A stretch of DNA of 64,000 nucleotides from Labilithrix sp. (GTDB taxonomy: Bacteria > Myxococcota_A > Polyangia > Polyangiales > Polyangiaceae). The notes under the pieces were generated by a model. It did no database searches. It was not told the origin of the DNA and worked only from the letters and a program-made list of their open reading frames with translations. A program made the translations under genes and the position numbers. The stretch is from contig JAHBWA010000021.1 in the NCBI GenBank assembly GCA_019637195.1, positions 23,711 to 87,710 on the forward strand. The letters are read 5' to 3'. Each line of letters starts with the position of its first letter. The first letter of the stretch is position 1. Positions 1 through 12,032 of the stretch are shown here, piece after piece.

Positions 1-1785
1 GTGCGCGAGCGCGGCCGCCGACGCGAGGTCCTCCGCGACCTCGGCGAGCTCGCGCGCGACCTCGCGCGTGTCGCGGAGGCCGAGGCCTTGGATGGCGCCG
101 TCGATGACGAGCACCATGCGCTCGGTCGCCTTGACGACGTTCGCGCGCGCGGTCGTGCTCGGCGAGCGGAGCTGGTTGTGCGCGGCGTCCTTGACCTTGC
201 GCATCCGCCCGCGGAGCATCGCCCCGAGGCGGCTCGGCACGCGGGCGCCGGCGTAGGACGTCGTCAGCGTGGTCTCGAGCAGCTCGCTCCCCTCGTCGGC
301 GAGCTTCACGTCGTGCTCGAGCATCGTCCGCCGCTCTTTGGGCTCCGCGGCGAGCGGGGTGGCGAGGCGCCAGGCGAGCGCGTCGACGAGGGCGTCGCGC
401 ACCCGGACGAGGGCGGCGAGGCGGCGCGACTCCGGCTCGCCGACGTCCGGCGGGACGATCGTGATCGCCTCGCTCGCGCCCCACTTCGGGCCGGTGATGG
501 GATCGTTGTCCTTCGCCTCGACGCGGATCTCGATCGGCGCGTGGCTCTTCTTGATGAAGGGATCGCTCGCCCGCAGGTTGTAGCCGCCGCGGTCGCTCTT
601 GGTCTCGCCGTCCAGGCGCGCGAGCACGCGGCGCTCTTCGCGCGGCCCAGCGCGGAGGACGAGGTGCACTTCACGGAGGCCGTGGTCGTCCGCCGCCTCG
701 TAGTGGATCGGGATCTCGGAGGCGTCCTCCTCGCTCGCGAGGCGGATCTGCCGCGGTGCGCCCTCGAGCATGACGAGCGGCGCCAGGTCCGGGATCGACT
801 CGACCGGCGTGTCCTCCGGCTCGGGGATGACGACGTCGCCGAAGCGCGCGACGACGCGGAGCCTCACGGACTCGGCGAGCGGCCAGCGCGCGACGACGTG
901 CCCGGAGCCGTCGTCGACGAAGGGGACCTCCGCGGCGCCGTCCGTGAGGAGGAGCCGGCGACCGGCGTGGAGCGGAGCGCCACGCACCGTGAGGAGCGTG
1001 CCGCGCGGCAGCGCGACGTCGTCGTAGGCCAGGACGCGCCGCTCTTCCTGGTGGAGGTAGTCCGGCGGACGCGCGCGGATCTGCGGCTCGCTCAGCCAGG
1101 GCATGCCGACGGGCGCGACGCCGCCGCGCGAGACGAGGATGTCCGCGCCCTCCGCCGCGCCCCACGGGTTCATCGCGCACGCGGCGACGTTGCCTACGGC
1201 GAGCACGAGCGCGACGACGCCCAGCACGAACGCGACGCGCTGCGCGCCGCGGCGAACGCCGTCGAGCGGGAGCGCCGCGAGCGTCCGGGCGACGTGGAGC
1301 TCCGCGAGATCGCCCGAGGCGCCGCGCAAAGGCGCGGGCTCGAGCAGCGACAGCGCGCGGACCGCGCGCGCGGCGGCCTCGGGGTCCATGCGGCCGGCGA
1401 CGTGCTCGATCGTGCGCGCGGGGTCCGCGAAGACGCGGCGCTCGAGCAGGCTCACGACGGTGGCCGCGGCGGCGGTGGCGACGAGGATCAGCGCTCCGGC
1501 GAGCCTGGCCTGGCTGGTGCCGCCGCGCGCGACGAGCATCGCGATCGTGACGAGGAGCAGGCTCCCCATGACGATCGCCCGGCGACGCGGACCGCGCACG
1601 GCGAAGCGCCACGCGTCGGCGAGCGCGCGGAGGGACTCGCGGTGCGCGGGCGCGACGGCCCCGGGCTTCTTCCGCGGGGGGCGGCGGTCGCGCGGCGCGA
1701 TCGCCCCGCCACGAGCGCGCGAGGTGGACGGAGCTTCGCCTCGCTCTCGCTCCGAATGCTCGCTCTTCGAATCGACCGTCGCCAT
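1..1785 (-). CDS. DUF4175-like membrane protein, C-terminus outside window
   Basis: The minus strand reads without a stop from an ATG at 1785 to the left edge (595 residues visible), so the 3' end lies outside the window. After a charged N-terminus of about 65 residues there are two hydrophobic segments (near residues 72-115) and a third (near 190-210), followed by a long extracytoplasmic part. That part contains beta-type sequence such as ADDHGLREVHL and IEIRVEAKDNDPITGPKWG, then helical sequence with ERMVLVIDGAIQGLG and a run of VARELAEVAEDL. This order (N-terminal membrane hairpin, Ig-like region, helical region) matches the DUF4175 family of large bacterial membrane proteins of unknown function, often found near vWA and MoxR genes. 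The family call is from memory of its layout, not a search. The start has no clear Shine-Dalgarno; function is unknown. Confidence 0.7.
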   Translation of the reverse strand, partial: MATVDSKSEHSERERGEAPSTSRARGGAIAPRDRRPPRKKPGAVAPAHRESLRALADAWRFAVRGPRRRAIVMGSLLLVTIAMLVARGGTSQARLAGALILVATAAAATVVSLLERRVFADPARTIEHVAGRMDPEAAARAVRALSLLEPAPLRGASGDLAELHVARTLAALPLDGVRRGAQRVAFVLGVVALVLAVGNVAACAMNPWGAAEGADILVSRGGVAPVGMPWLSEPQIRARPPDYLHQEERRVLAYDDVALPRGTLLTVRGAPLHAGRRLLLTDGAAEVPFVDDGSGHVVARWPLAESVRLRVVARFGDVVIPEPEDTPVESIPDLAPLVMLEGAPRQIRLASEEDASEIPIHYEAADDHGLREVHLVLRAGPREERRVLARLDGETKSDRGGYNLRASDPFIKKSHAPIEIRVEAKDNDPITGPKWGASEAITIVPPDVGEPESRRLAALVRVRDALVDALAWRLATPLAAEPKERRTMLEHDVKLADEGSELLETTLTTSYAGARVPSRLGAMLRGRMRKVKDAAHNQLRSPSTTARANVVKATERMVLVIDGAIQGLGLRDTREVARELAEVAEDLASAAALAH

Positions 1786-1890
1786 GCGCTGCGCTCGTCT
1801 TGCCGCCGGTGCGCCGAGTCGTCCCTACCGGAGGCCTGCCTCATCTACCCGCGCCGGCGAACGCCGAACCGCGTGGATCCTAGCGCACGC

Positions 1891-3669
<1,779 letters not shown>

Positions 3670-3739
3670 CGCGTCTCTGACGCGCGACGCCCCGAGAATG
3701 TTCTCGACCGTCGGTCGCAAAGTCACGCCGCTCGCGTCC

Positions 3740-3836
3740 GCCGGCGCGCTCGCGCTTCGCGTCCGGCCGGCGCGCTCGCGCTTCGCGTCCCCGCCGGCGC
3801 GCTCGCGCTTCGCGTCCCCGCCGGCGCGCTCGCGCT
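3740..3836. repeat. Intergenic tandem repeat, four copies of about 27 bp
   Basis: The core gccggcgcgctcgcgct begins at 3740, 3766, 3793 and 3820, giving periods of 26, 27 and 27 bp, with linkers of the type tcgcgtcc. It lies between the PH-like gene and the kinase gene, upstream of the preferred kinase start. The 26-bp step shifts the reading phase, which argues against a conserved translated repeat. Confidence 0.85.
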
Positions 3837-3898
3837 CCTTGCCGAGACGGCGCATCGCGGTCGCAGTGGCGACGGAGGCGGAGCGCGTCGCGTCGGGC

Positions 3899-5014
3899 TT
3901 ACGCGGCCTCGCGCGCCTCGGTCAGCGAGATGCGGCTGACGTGGAGGACCGCGGTCGCGGTGTCGGCGTCCTCGACGGCGGCGAACATCGGTACGAGGCG
4001 CTCCTCGTCCGCGCCGCCGAAGGCGCCGCTCGGCGAGAACGCGCGCGCCTGCGGCCCGTCGAGGACGAGGTAGACGTCGCGGCGGGCGCTGCCCCCGCGC
4101 GGCGCGGTGATGACGTACGCGATGCGCTCGCGATCGAGGTGGAGCTCTTCGGTGCCGCGCCGGATGAGCACGCGCCGATCGGTGACGAAGTAGCGGGTCG
4201 CCCGCGCGAGCCGCCACGGCCGGAGCAGCGCGGAGTAGCCGACGAAGCACGCCACGCCCGCGAGCAGCAGCACCGCGAGCGCCACGCCGCCGACGAGCAC
4301 GCCCGCCGTGACCGGGGGCAGCGCGTGCGCGCGGAGCACGCGCGCGATCGGCGGCGTTAGCCGCACGAACAGGTGCACCGCCGCGATCGCGAGCACGACG
4401 CCGCCGACCGCCGTCGCGACGCGTCGCGCCGTCCAGCGCGACGCCCACGGCCGCGCGGTCCACAGCACGCGCTCACCGTCGTCGAGCCGCTGAGCGAGCG
4501 GACGATTGCCGTCGCCGAGGGGGGCGCTCGGGGTGAGACCGCGCACGATCGCCCAGAGGCGGTCCGGCCCCTCGACGTCCGCGAGGGTGAGGCTCAACGT
4601 CCGCCGGAGGGCGCCCGTCGGCACGACGCGCTCGAGGACGAGATCGCCGACGCCGGGGACGCTCGGGTTCCAGCGGATGATCGCGTAGCTGATGGCGTCG
4701 CGATCGATCGAGCGGCGGAGGCGCCCGCGCTGCCAGATCACGTGCTTCTCGGTGACGGCGTACCGCGCCGAGGAGCGGAACCAGAGCGGCAAGCGCCAGG
4801 CGCCGAGCGCGAGCGACGCCGTCCACGCCGCGAAGCCGAGGAGGCTCCCCACGTGCTGCCCGAGGCCAGTCGCGATCACGACCGCGAAGGCGAGCGCCAC
4901 GACGGAGATCGTCGCGGCGACGACCGCGATGAGCTTGAACGCCCCCGGCAGCGTGACGACCTTCGGCCCGCCGCTCCAGACGATCTGCTCTCCGTACAGC
5001 GAGTCGCGCGCCAT
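3899..5014 (-). CDS. Membrane protein with two bacterial PH-like (DUF304-type) domains
   Basis: The 371-residue protein is built of two similar halves. Each has a cytoplasmic lead (EQIVWSGGPKVV; ERVLWTARPWAS), two hydrophobic segments (about 28-75 and 195-255), and a small beta-rich domain that begins after ARYAVTEKHVIWQRG in the first half and TRYFVTDRRVLIRRG in the second. The phrase Y-x-VT-x-(R/K)-x-V/L-x-x-(R/G) is typical of bPH2/DUF304 domains. Such proteins are usually structural membrane proteins; the exact role is unknown. The start is the ATG at 5014, with AGCAGG close upstream; a TTG at 5017 precedes it directly. The upstream neighbour is D-Ala-D-Ala ligase on the same strand, separated by about 260 bp. 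Confidence 0.75.
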   Translation of the reverse strand: MARDSLYGEQIVWSGGPKVVTLPGAFKLIAVVAATISVVALAFAVVIATGLGQHVGSLLGFAAWTASLALGAWRLPLWFRSSARYAVTEKHVIWQRGRLRRSIDRDAISYAIIRWNPSVPGVGDLVLERVVPTGALRRTLSLTLADVEGPDRLWAIVRGLTPSAPLGDGNRPLAQRLDDGERVLWTARPWASRWTARRVATAVGGVVLAIAAVHLFVRLTPPIARVLRAHALPPVTAGVLVGGVALAVLLLAGVACFVGYSALLRPWRLARATRYFVTDRRVLIRRGTEELHLDRERIAYVITAPRGGSARRDVYLVLDGPQARAFSPSGAFGGADEERLVPMFAAVEDADTATAVLHVSRISLTEAREAA

Positions 5015-5273
5015 CAAACCTGCTCTCTCCCGGAGGACGCTCCTCCGCCGGCCTCCCCGCGCGCGGCGTGCGCCCGGATTCGTCGTGGGATCTGGAGCAA
5101 GAACAACGCCACCTTATGTCAGCTTGGGCCCGAACCTCGCGCCTGTCCATCCCCGGCGCGCGAGGATCGCCCCGAACGCGCGGGTCGGACGTAGTCCCAG
5201 GTAGGCGAAACGCCGGGAGGCCGCAGCGCTGCGCGACAGCGGCCGCGCGGGACACCCGCGCGAACCGGGGCGT

Positions 5274-6281
5274 TCAGGCGCGCGGCAGCGGGAGCGGCGC
5301 GTTTCGGCGCGAGGCGCCGCGCGCGAAGGCCGCCCGCACGAGGGAGCCCGCGAGCTCGGGCATCGGGATGCCCGCCACGCCGGCCGCCTCGGGGTAGAGG
5401 CTCGTGTCGGTGAAGCCGGGCATCGTGTTCACCTCGAGCAGCGTCGGCTCCCCGACGTCGGGGACGACGAAGTCGACGCGCGAGAGGTCTCGGCACCCGA
5501 GCGCGCGGTGCGCGGCGACGGCGATCTCCTGGACGCGGCGCGTGAGGGCCTCGCCGAGCGGCGCCGGGCACAGGTGCTCGCTCCGCCCCGGCGCGTAGCG
5601 CGCTTGGTAGGTGTAGAACGCATCGCTCGGCGAGCGGATCTCCGTCGGCGGGAGCCAGGCGGGCTCGCGGAGATCGAGCACGCCGCACGTCACCTCCCGG
5701 CCGGGGGCGAAGACCTCGACGAGCGCGACCTCGTCCACGGCCCACGCCGCGTCGATCGCCTCGGCGAGCTCGCGCGCCGAGGCGCCGCCGGAGAAGCGCG
5801 CGACGCCGATCGCCGAGCCGTTGGCGCACGGCTTCACGACCAGCGCGTCACCGAGCTCGGCGAGCGCGCGCCCGGCCTCGTCGATCGCGCTCGCCGCGCC
5901 GCGCCGCGCCGCGATCGAGCGGGCGATCGGCAGCCCCGCCTCGGCGAACAGGATCTTCGCCGTCCGCTTGTCCATCGCGAGCGCGCTCGCGAGGACCCCC
6001 GAGCCGACGTACGGCAGCGCGAGCACCTCGAGGAGACCCTGGAGCGAGCCGTCCTCACCGACCGCGCCGTGGGCGACGGGGAAGACGACGTCGAAGCCGC
6101 CCGCGCGCAAGGACTCGGCGAGGTGGGCGTCGAGCTCCAGACGCACGACGCGATGCCCGGCTCGCTCGAGCCCGCGCGCGACGCTCGCCGCCGACGCGCG
6201 GCTGACCTCGGCCTCGGACGCGGGGCCGCCTTGCACGACGGCGACCGAGAGCCGGCGCGCGCCGTCCTCTCCGCGGCTCAC
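5274..6281 (-). CDS. ddl: D-alanine--D-alanine ligase
   Basis: An ATP-grasp enzyme of 335 residues that joins two D-alanines for the peptidoglycan stem peptide in the cytoplasm. Visible signatures are the N-terminal VAVVQGGPASEAEVS loop, FPVAHGAVGEDGSLQG (the HGxxGEDG substrate and ATP loop), the Lys in VVKPCANGSAIGV, the Tyr-rich omega-loop region SDAFYTYQARY, and the metal-binding LLEVNTMPGFTDTSLYP near the C-terminus. The length is normal for the family. I chose the GTG at 6281 because it overlaps the TGA of the upstream deaminase gene (GTGA), indicating translational coupling, and because the reading frame upstream has no coding character. A D-Ala-D-Lac variant cannot be excluded, but the omega-loop Tyr favours Ddl. 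Confidence 0.92.
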   Translation of the reverse strand: MSRGEDGARRLSVAVVQGGPASEAEVSRASAASVARGLERAGHRVVRLELDAHLAESLRAGGFDVVFPVAHGAVGEDGSLQGLLEVLALPYVGSGVLASALAMDKRTAKILFAEAGLPIARSIAARRGAASAIDEAGRALAELGDALVVKPCANGSAIGVARFSGGASARELAEAIDAAWAVDEVALVEVFAPGREVTCGVLDLREPAWLPPTEIRSPSDAFYTYQARYAPGRSEHLCPAPLGEALTRRVQEIAVAAHRALGCRDLSRVDFVVPDVGEPTLLEVNTMPGFTDTSLYPEAAGVAGIPMPELAGSLVRAAFARGASRRNAPLPLPRA

Positions 6282-6736
6282 GCGATCTCCGGGCTCGGCT
6301 TCGCGGCGTGCTTCGAGAAGTCCACGAGCTCGATGCCGAGCTTCTGCGAGAACTCGAAGATCTTCTGGTCGCGGTAGAACTCGCCGAAGACGATCCGGCT
6401 GATGCCGGCGTTGGCGATCAGCCGGAAGCAGCCCCAGCACGGCGAGGCCGTGACGTAGATCGACGCGCCCTCGATCCGCACGCCGTTGCGCGCAGCCTGC
6501 ACGATCGCGTTCGCCTCCGCGTGCACGGTGCGCACGCAGTGGTTGTCCTCCATCAGGTGGCCGTCCTCGTCGCAATGCGAGAGGCCGCGGATCGAGCCGT
6601 TATAGCCGGTCGCGAGGATCGAGCGGTCCCGGACGACGACGGCGCCGACGAACTTGCGGTCGCAGGTCGATCGCGTCGCGACCTCGCGAGCGATGTTCAT
6701 GAAGTACTCGTCCCAGGAAGCGCGCTGTCTCGCCAT
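6278..6736 (-). CDS. dCMP deaminase family protein (zinc cytidine-deaminase fold)
   Basis: The 152-residue protein has the complete zinc site of the dCMP/CMP deaminase family: His72 and catalytic Glu74 in TVHAEANAI, with Cys100 and Cys103 in SPCWGC. An extra Cys/His cluster (SHCDEDGH through DNHC, residues 54-67) matches the second metal site seen in dCMP deaminases, and CDRKFVGAVVVRDRSILATGYNGS is the usual N-terminal strand and nucleotide-binding segment. It would convert dCMP to dUMP for thymidylate supply. The start is the ATG at 6736 (MARQRASWDEYFM). The gene overlaps ddl by four bases and is divergent from the gene at 6839, so the 102-bp gap should hold promoters for both. A ComEB-type relative is the main alternative; sequence alone does not separate them. 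Confidence 0.88.
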   Translation of the reverse strand: MARQRASWDEYFMNIAREVATRSTCDRKFVGAVVVRDRSILATGYNGSIRGLSHCDEDGHLMEDNHCVRTVHAEANAIVQAARNGVRIEGASIYVTASPCWGCFRLIANAGISRIVFGEFYRDQKIFEFSQKLGIELVDFSKHAAKPSPEIA

Positions 6737-6838
6737 GGTCCGGGATTGTCGTGGCTCGCCGGCCACCCGCGCAAGCGGTCGCCTCGAGCCGGGCCCATTT
6801 CTTCGCCGCACGCGGCCGCACGCAGGTATTCTCGTGGA

Positions 6839-7744
6839 ATGCGGAAGCTGCGCCGCGTCCTCCTCTCCGTGCTGCTCGGCGTGTCCGCGACGAGCGCCGC
6901 GTTCGCGCAGCCGCCCAAGGGCAAGGACCGCCCCGCGCGCGCCGCCGAGGCGCCGGCCGACGTCGAGACCGCGGAGCAGCTCTACGCGAAGCTCGACTAC
7001 GACAAGGCGAACGAGGTCGCCGAGCGCGTCACCAAACAGCGGAACCTCTCGCACGACCAGCTCGTCCGCGCCTACCGCATCCTCGCCGTCACCGACGCCA
7101 TCCTCGACAAGGAGGAGCAGGCGCGCGACGCCTTCCTCCAGCTCCTCGTGTTCGACCCGGAGTACACCGTGGACACGAACCTGGGGCCGAAGGTGTCGAC
7201 GCCGTTCGTCGAGGCGCGCGGCCAGTTCCGCTCGCTCCCGTCGAAGCCGGGCATGGAGGTCGTCGCCAACGTCCGGGCCGACGGCGGCCAGCTCCGGGTC
7301 ACCACGCGCGACCCGACGCGCATCGCGAAGAGGGTGAGCGTCGGCTACCGCTGGACGTCGTCCGGCGAGTACACGGTCAGCACCGTGGGCGTCGGCGAGG
7401 CGACCGTCGAGGTCGCGCCCGCGAGCGGCGGGCGGACGCGCCTCGACTTCTACGCGCTCGCGCTCGACGATCGCGACAACGCCGTCTTCGAGGCGGGGAA
7501 CCCGCAGGTGCCGAAGAGCGCGTTCGCCGAGGCCGGCTCGCGTCCGATCGCCGGCGGCGCTGGCGGCGGCGGCGGTGAGAAGAGCGGCGGCTCGGTCTTC
7601 TCGAGCCCGGTCTTCTGGATCATCGCCGGCGCCGTCGTGGCCGGCGGCGGGACCGCCGCGTTCTTCGCGCTCCGCCCGGAGGATCCCGCGACGCGCGCCT
7701 CGCTCTCGCCGCAGATCCGCTGCGGCGCCGAGCTCTGCAAGTAG
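6839..7744 (+). CDS. Exported TPR-like protein with C-terminal membrane anchor
   Basis: The 301-residue product begins with a signal peptide (MRKLRRVLLSVLLGVSATSAAFAQ). Residues 40-110 form helical hairpins of tetratricopeptide type: AEQLYAKLDYDKANEVAERV, then ARDAFLQLLVFDPEYTVD. The phrase FxPxxxxD followed by KVSTPFVEARG is common in myxobacterial proteins that bind or count partners at the envelope. A beta-rich middle (about 130-220) is followed by a Gly-rich hinge and one hydrophobic segment (WIIAGAVVAGGGTAAFFAL, about 258-280), leaving a short tail with two Cys (IRCGAELCK). No enzyme motif is visible. It is transcribed divergently from the deaminase-ddl pair and converges on the lipoprotein genes at 7806. 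Confidence 0.75.
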   Translation: MRKLRRVLLSVLLGVSATSAAFAQPPKGKDRPARAAEAPADVETAEQLYAKLDYDKANEVAERVTKQRNLSHDQLVRAYRILAVTDAILDKEEQARDAFLQLLVFDPEYTVDTNLGPKVSTPFVEARGQFRSLPSKPGMEVVANVRADGGQLRVTTRDPTRIAKRVSVGYRWTSSGEYTVSTVGVGEATVEVAPASGGRTRLDFYALALDDRDNAVFEAGNPQVPKSAFAEAGSRPIAGGAGGGGGEKSGGSVFSSPVFWIIAGAVVAGGGTAAFFALRPEDPATRASLSPQIRCGAELCK

Positions 7745-7805
7745 CCCGCGCGCGCGGCGTCGCCGATCTAGCCGGCGCCCCGCGCGGCCGGCGCCGCAGG
7801 CGCGA

Positions 7806-8324
7806 TCACTGGCAGCGACCGTCGCAGTACTCGCCGACGCTTCCGCAGGTCGTCGTGGGGACGGGAGCGTTCACGCTGACGAGGCGGACCGGGATCGGCA
7901 GCGGCGCGTCGCCGTCGCCGAGGGTCATGATCGCGCAGCCGATCATGAAGTCCCGGAGCTGGTCCTGGCGGTCCTTCCGCTGCGCGATCGCGAGCAGCGC
8001 GTGCTCGCCGTACGGCACCGTGACGGGCTTGCGACCGGCGCGCATCTCGCAGATGTTCGCCGCCGGCGCGGCCGGCACGCTCGGCGTGAGCGATCCCGGC
8101 GTCGTCAGCCGCGCGGTGATGAGCTCCTGGCACAGGCCCGCGCGCTCGTCCGGGCTCTTCACCTCGAAGGCGAGGATCTGGACGAAGTCGGTCGCGACCG
8201 CGGCGGCCGTCGACGGAAACTGCACGGTGTACGTCCCCGTCGACGGGTCCGCCTCGCCCGAGCTGCACGCGGCGCCGAGACCGACGACGGCGATCGCGAC
8301 GAGCGCGCGCGCGGTCCGCGTCAT
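7806..8324 (-). CDS. Small putative lipoprotein, co-translated with a substrate-binding protein
   Basis: The 172-residue protein starts with MTRTARALVAIAVVGLGAAC, a short positive and hydrophobic leader ending in a Cys that would be lipidated; the lipobox (GAAC) is slightly non-standard. The mature part (TGTYTVQFPSTAAAVATDFVQILAFEV) resembles a compact extracytoplasmic beta-domain, with further Cys residues in QLRDFMIGCAIMTLGDGD and at the end (TTCGSVGEYCDGRCQ) that could form disulphides. Its ATG overlaps the stop of the upstream binding-protein gene (ATGA), so the two products are probably made together. I do not recognise the family. The Cys-rich tail recalls other myxobacterial surface lipoproteins. 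Confidence 0.72.
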   Translation of the reverse strand: MTRTARALVAIAVVGLGAACSSGEADPSTGTYTVQFPSTAAAVATDFVQILAFEVKSPDERAGLCQELITARLTTPGSLTPSVPAAPAANICEMRAGRKPVTVPYGEHALLAIAQRKDRQDQLRDFMIGCAIMTLGDGDAPLPIPVRLVSVNAPVPTTTCGSVGEYCDGRCQ

Positions 8325-9763
8325 TTGACCTGCTCCACGAGCTCGTCGGTGGCGAAGCGCGCGACGGTCTTGTAGACGACGGGGCCCGTCGGCTGCTCGC
8401 GGACGGCCTGCCAGACGATGAAGCCGCCCCGGACGTTGCCGCTGTCGTCGAAGTCGACGTTCCCCGACGCGCCCTTGTAGTCGATGTCCCCGCCGTTGCG
8501 CAGCTCCGCGAGGCCGTCGCCGATCTCGGACGGCGCGACCGGACGACCGCCGGGCCGCGACACCTCCTTCAGCGCGTCGCGGATGGCGACGCGATCGGTC
8601 GCGCTGCCCGCCTTCTGCACGGCGAACGCGATGAGGATCGCCGCGTCGAACGTGTTGGCGGCGAACGCGGGCGCGTCCGCCGCGGCGCCGAGCGGGAAAT
8701 AGGTGCCGTAGATCGTCTTGAACGCGTTGTACTCGGTCGTCCCCGGCTGCGTGTCCGGGTTCGTCCCGTAGACGCCCACGGCGGTCGACGTCGAGGCCTC
8801 GTTCGACGGATCCTGCAGGCTCAGATCGAGGAACCCCTGCGTGAAGACGCCGTCGGTGCCGATGAAGAAGAAGCCCTTCTGCTCGAGGTCCGGGTAGCCG
8901 GGGTGACCCTTGAAGTCCCGGACGAACTGCGCGGCGGCCTTCTCGTAAGAGATGAGCGCCAGGCACTCGGGCTCGCTCGCGATGATGCCCGGCACGATGT
9001 CCTCGTAGTTCGCCTTCGCCTCGAGCGGGATCTTCTGCTGCGCCGCGATCACGCGCTGACCCGCCGCGCCGCGCCGCGGGAAGTTGTCGGAGACGACCTT
9101 CGCCATCGACGTCCCGTACGGGTTGTCGATGTAGACGATCGCGAGGCGGTTGCACGTCGCGCCCGCGCCCGCGTCTGGAGGGACGGCGGCGCCGATCCCG
9201 CGGGGCGTCTTCGTGGCGAAGAGGATGACGGCCGCTCCCTGGAAGTCGTCGGCGGGGGTCGTGCGGAAGAAGAAGCGATCGGCGGCCGACTGGATGCCGG
9301 TCAGCTCGACGGACGTAGCGGCCGGCGAGATCTGGATGATCTGCCGGGCGGCGAAGATGTCGGCCGTGAGCTTCACCTGCCCGCTGCTCACGGGGCCGAT
9401 CACCGCGGCCACGCCGCGATCGGCGAAGCGCTGGGCGACGCTCTTGACGTACGTGTCCTCGTCGCTGCGATCGTCCTCGACGTCGAAGCGCACCTGCCGC
9501 CCGAGCAGGCCGCCGCCTGCGTTGAGCTCGCCCTCGGCCGCGCGCACGGCGTCGCGGAGCGGCGCGGTGAAGCTCGCGAGGTCCTTCGTCAGGCCGAGCG
9601 ACACGCCGATGACGATCGGCTCCTCGGCCGACGGCTTGGGGGAGTCTTGCGCGCAGCCCTGCTCGACGAGCGCGAGCGAGCCCACGAGCGCGGCCCCGCC
9701 CGCGACGAGCCCCGCCGCGACGATGCGCGCTCCGACGGCGCGTCCACCCCTCCGGAGGACCAT
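8321..9763 (-). CDS. Periplasmic binding protein, branched-chain amino acid (LivJ/Peripla_BP_6) type
   Basis: The 480-residue protein has a long hydrophobic leader ending ALVEQGCAQ, so it is probably a lipoprotein. It continues with IVIGVSLGLTKDLASFTAPLRDAVRAAEGELNAGGGLLG, the standard opening of type-I periplasmic binding proteins of ABC importers for branched-chain amino acids or amides. Later landmarks fit the fold: VAAVIGPVSSGQV, FFFRTTPADDFQG, VYIDNPYGTSMA, FFIGTDGVFTQGF and YDAAILIAFAVQ-like FDAAILIAFAVQKA. The C-terminal VDFDDSGNVRGGFIVWQ is also typical. No permease or ATPase gene is adjacent; instead it overlaps a small lipoprotein gene. It may therefore serve as a ligand sensor or surface binder rather than a transporter subunit. 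The ligand cannot be told from sequence. Confidence 0.85.
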   Translation of the reverse strand: MVLRRGGRAVGARIVAAGLVAGGAALVGSLALVEQGCAQDSPKPSAEEPIVIGVSLGLTKDLASFTAPLRDAVRAAEGELNAGGGLLGRQVRFDVEDDRSDEDTYVKSVAQRFADRGVAAVIGPVSSGQVKLTADIFAARQIIQISPAATSVELTGIQSAADRFFFRTTPADDFQGAAVILFATKTPRGIGAAVPPDAGAGATCNRLAIVYIDNPYGTSMAKVVSDNFPRRGAAGQRVIAAQQKIPLEAKANYEDIVPGIIASEPECLALISYEKAAAQFVRDFKGHPGYPDLEQKGFFFIGTDGVFTQGFLDLSLQDPSNEASTSTAVGVYGTNPDTQPGTTEYNAFKTIYGTYFPLGAAADAPAFAANTFDAAILIAFAVQKAGSATDRVAIRDALKEVSRPGGRPVAPSEIGDGLAELRNGGDIDYKGASGNVDFDDSGNVRGGFIVWQAVREQPTGPVVYKTVARFATDELVEQVK

Positions 9764-9843
9764 CTTTTGATTATGGCGCGCTTTGCCCCGAGCGGGGAAG
9801 CTCGCTCACGGGAAGCGCCCCGACGGCGCATGGGAGCTCGCTC

Positions 9844-9920
9844 GCGGAGCACGCCCTCGCCGGACGCGCGCGGGAGCACGCCCTCACGCCAGGCGGGCGC
9901 GCGGGAGCACGCCCTCACGT
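9844..9920. repeat. Intergenic imperfect repeat (ggagcacgccctc, three copies)
   Basis: The 13-mer ggagcacgccctc occurs at 9846, 9873 and 9904, within a 176-bp gap between two minus-strand genes. It is joined by variable cgcgcg-type linkers. A related ggaagctcgctcacg / ggagctcgctcgcgg pair lies just before it. No function is visible. Confidence 0.75.
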
Positions 9921-9939
9921 GAGGCGGGGCGCGCGCTGC

Positions 9940-11766
<1,827 letters not shown>

Positions 11767-12032
11767 GCGTGTATGGAGTATCCGCGCAGGGGAAGACCGT
11801 CAAGGAACCCACAAGGTAGGACCGCCGCTCCTTCCGCCGGATCTCCAGCGGTATTCCGCCTCTCCCGGCGACGTCTCTCCATCCTCTCACGTACGGGCGA
11901 GGTCCGCGAACGGCCTCCCCCCTCGGCACGAACGACAACGTCGTCGACGGCGACAGCAACGTCTACCAGCACGATGGCCGCGGCTGGTCGGACCTCGCAG
12001 GCAAGGCAAGGCGCACGCGCCGCATTCACGCC

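Noticed and set aside
7745..7805. Terminator between converging genes
   Set aside because: GC-rich inverted sequence is present, but there is no T-tract on either strand; such hairpins are frequent by chance here.
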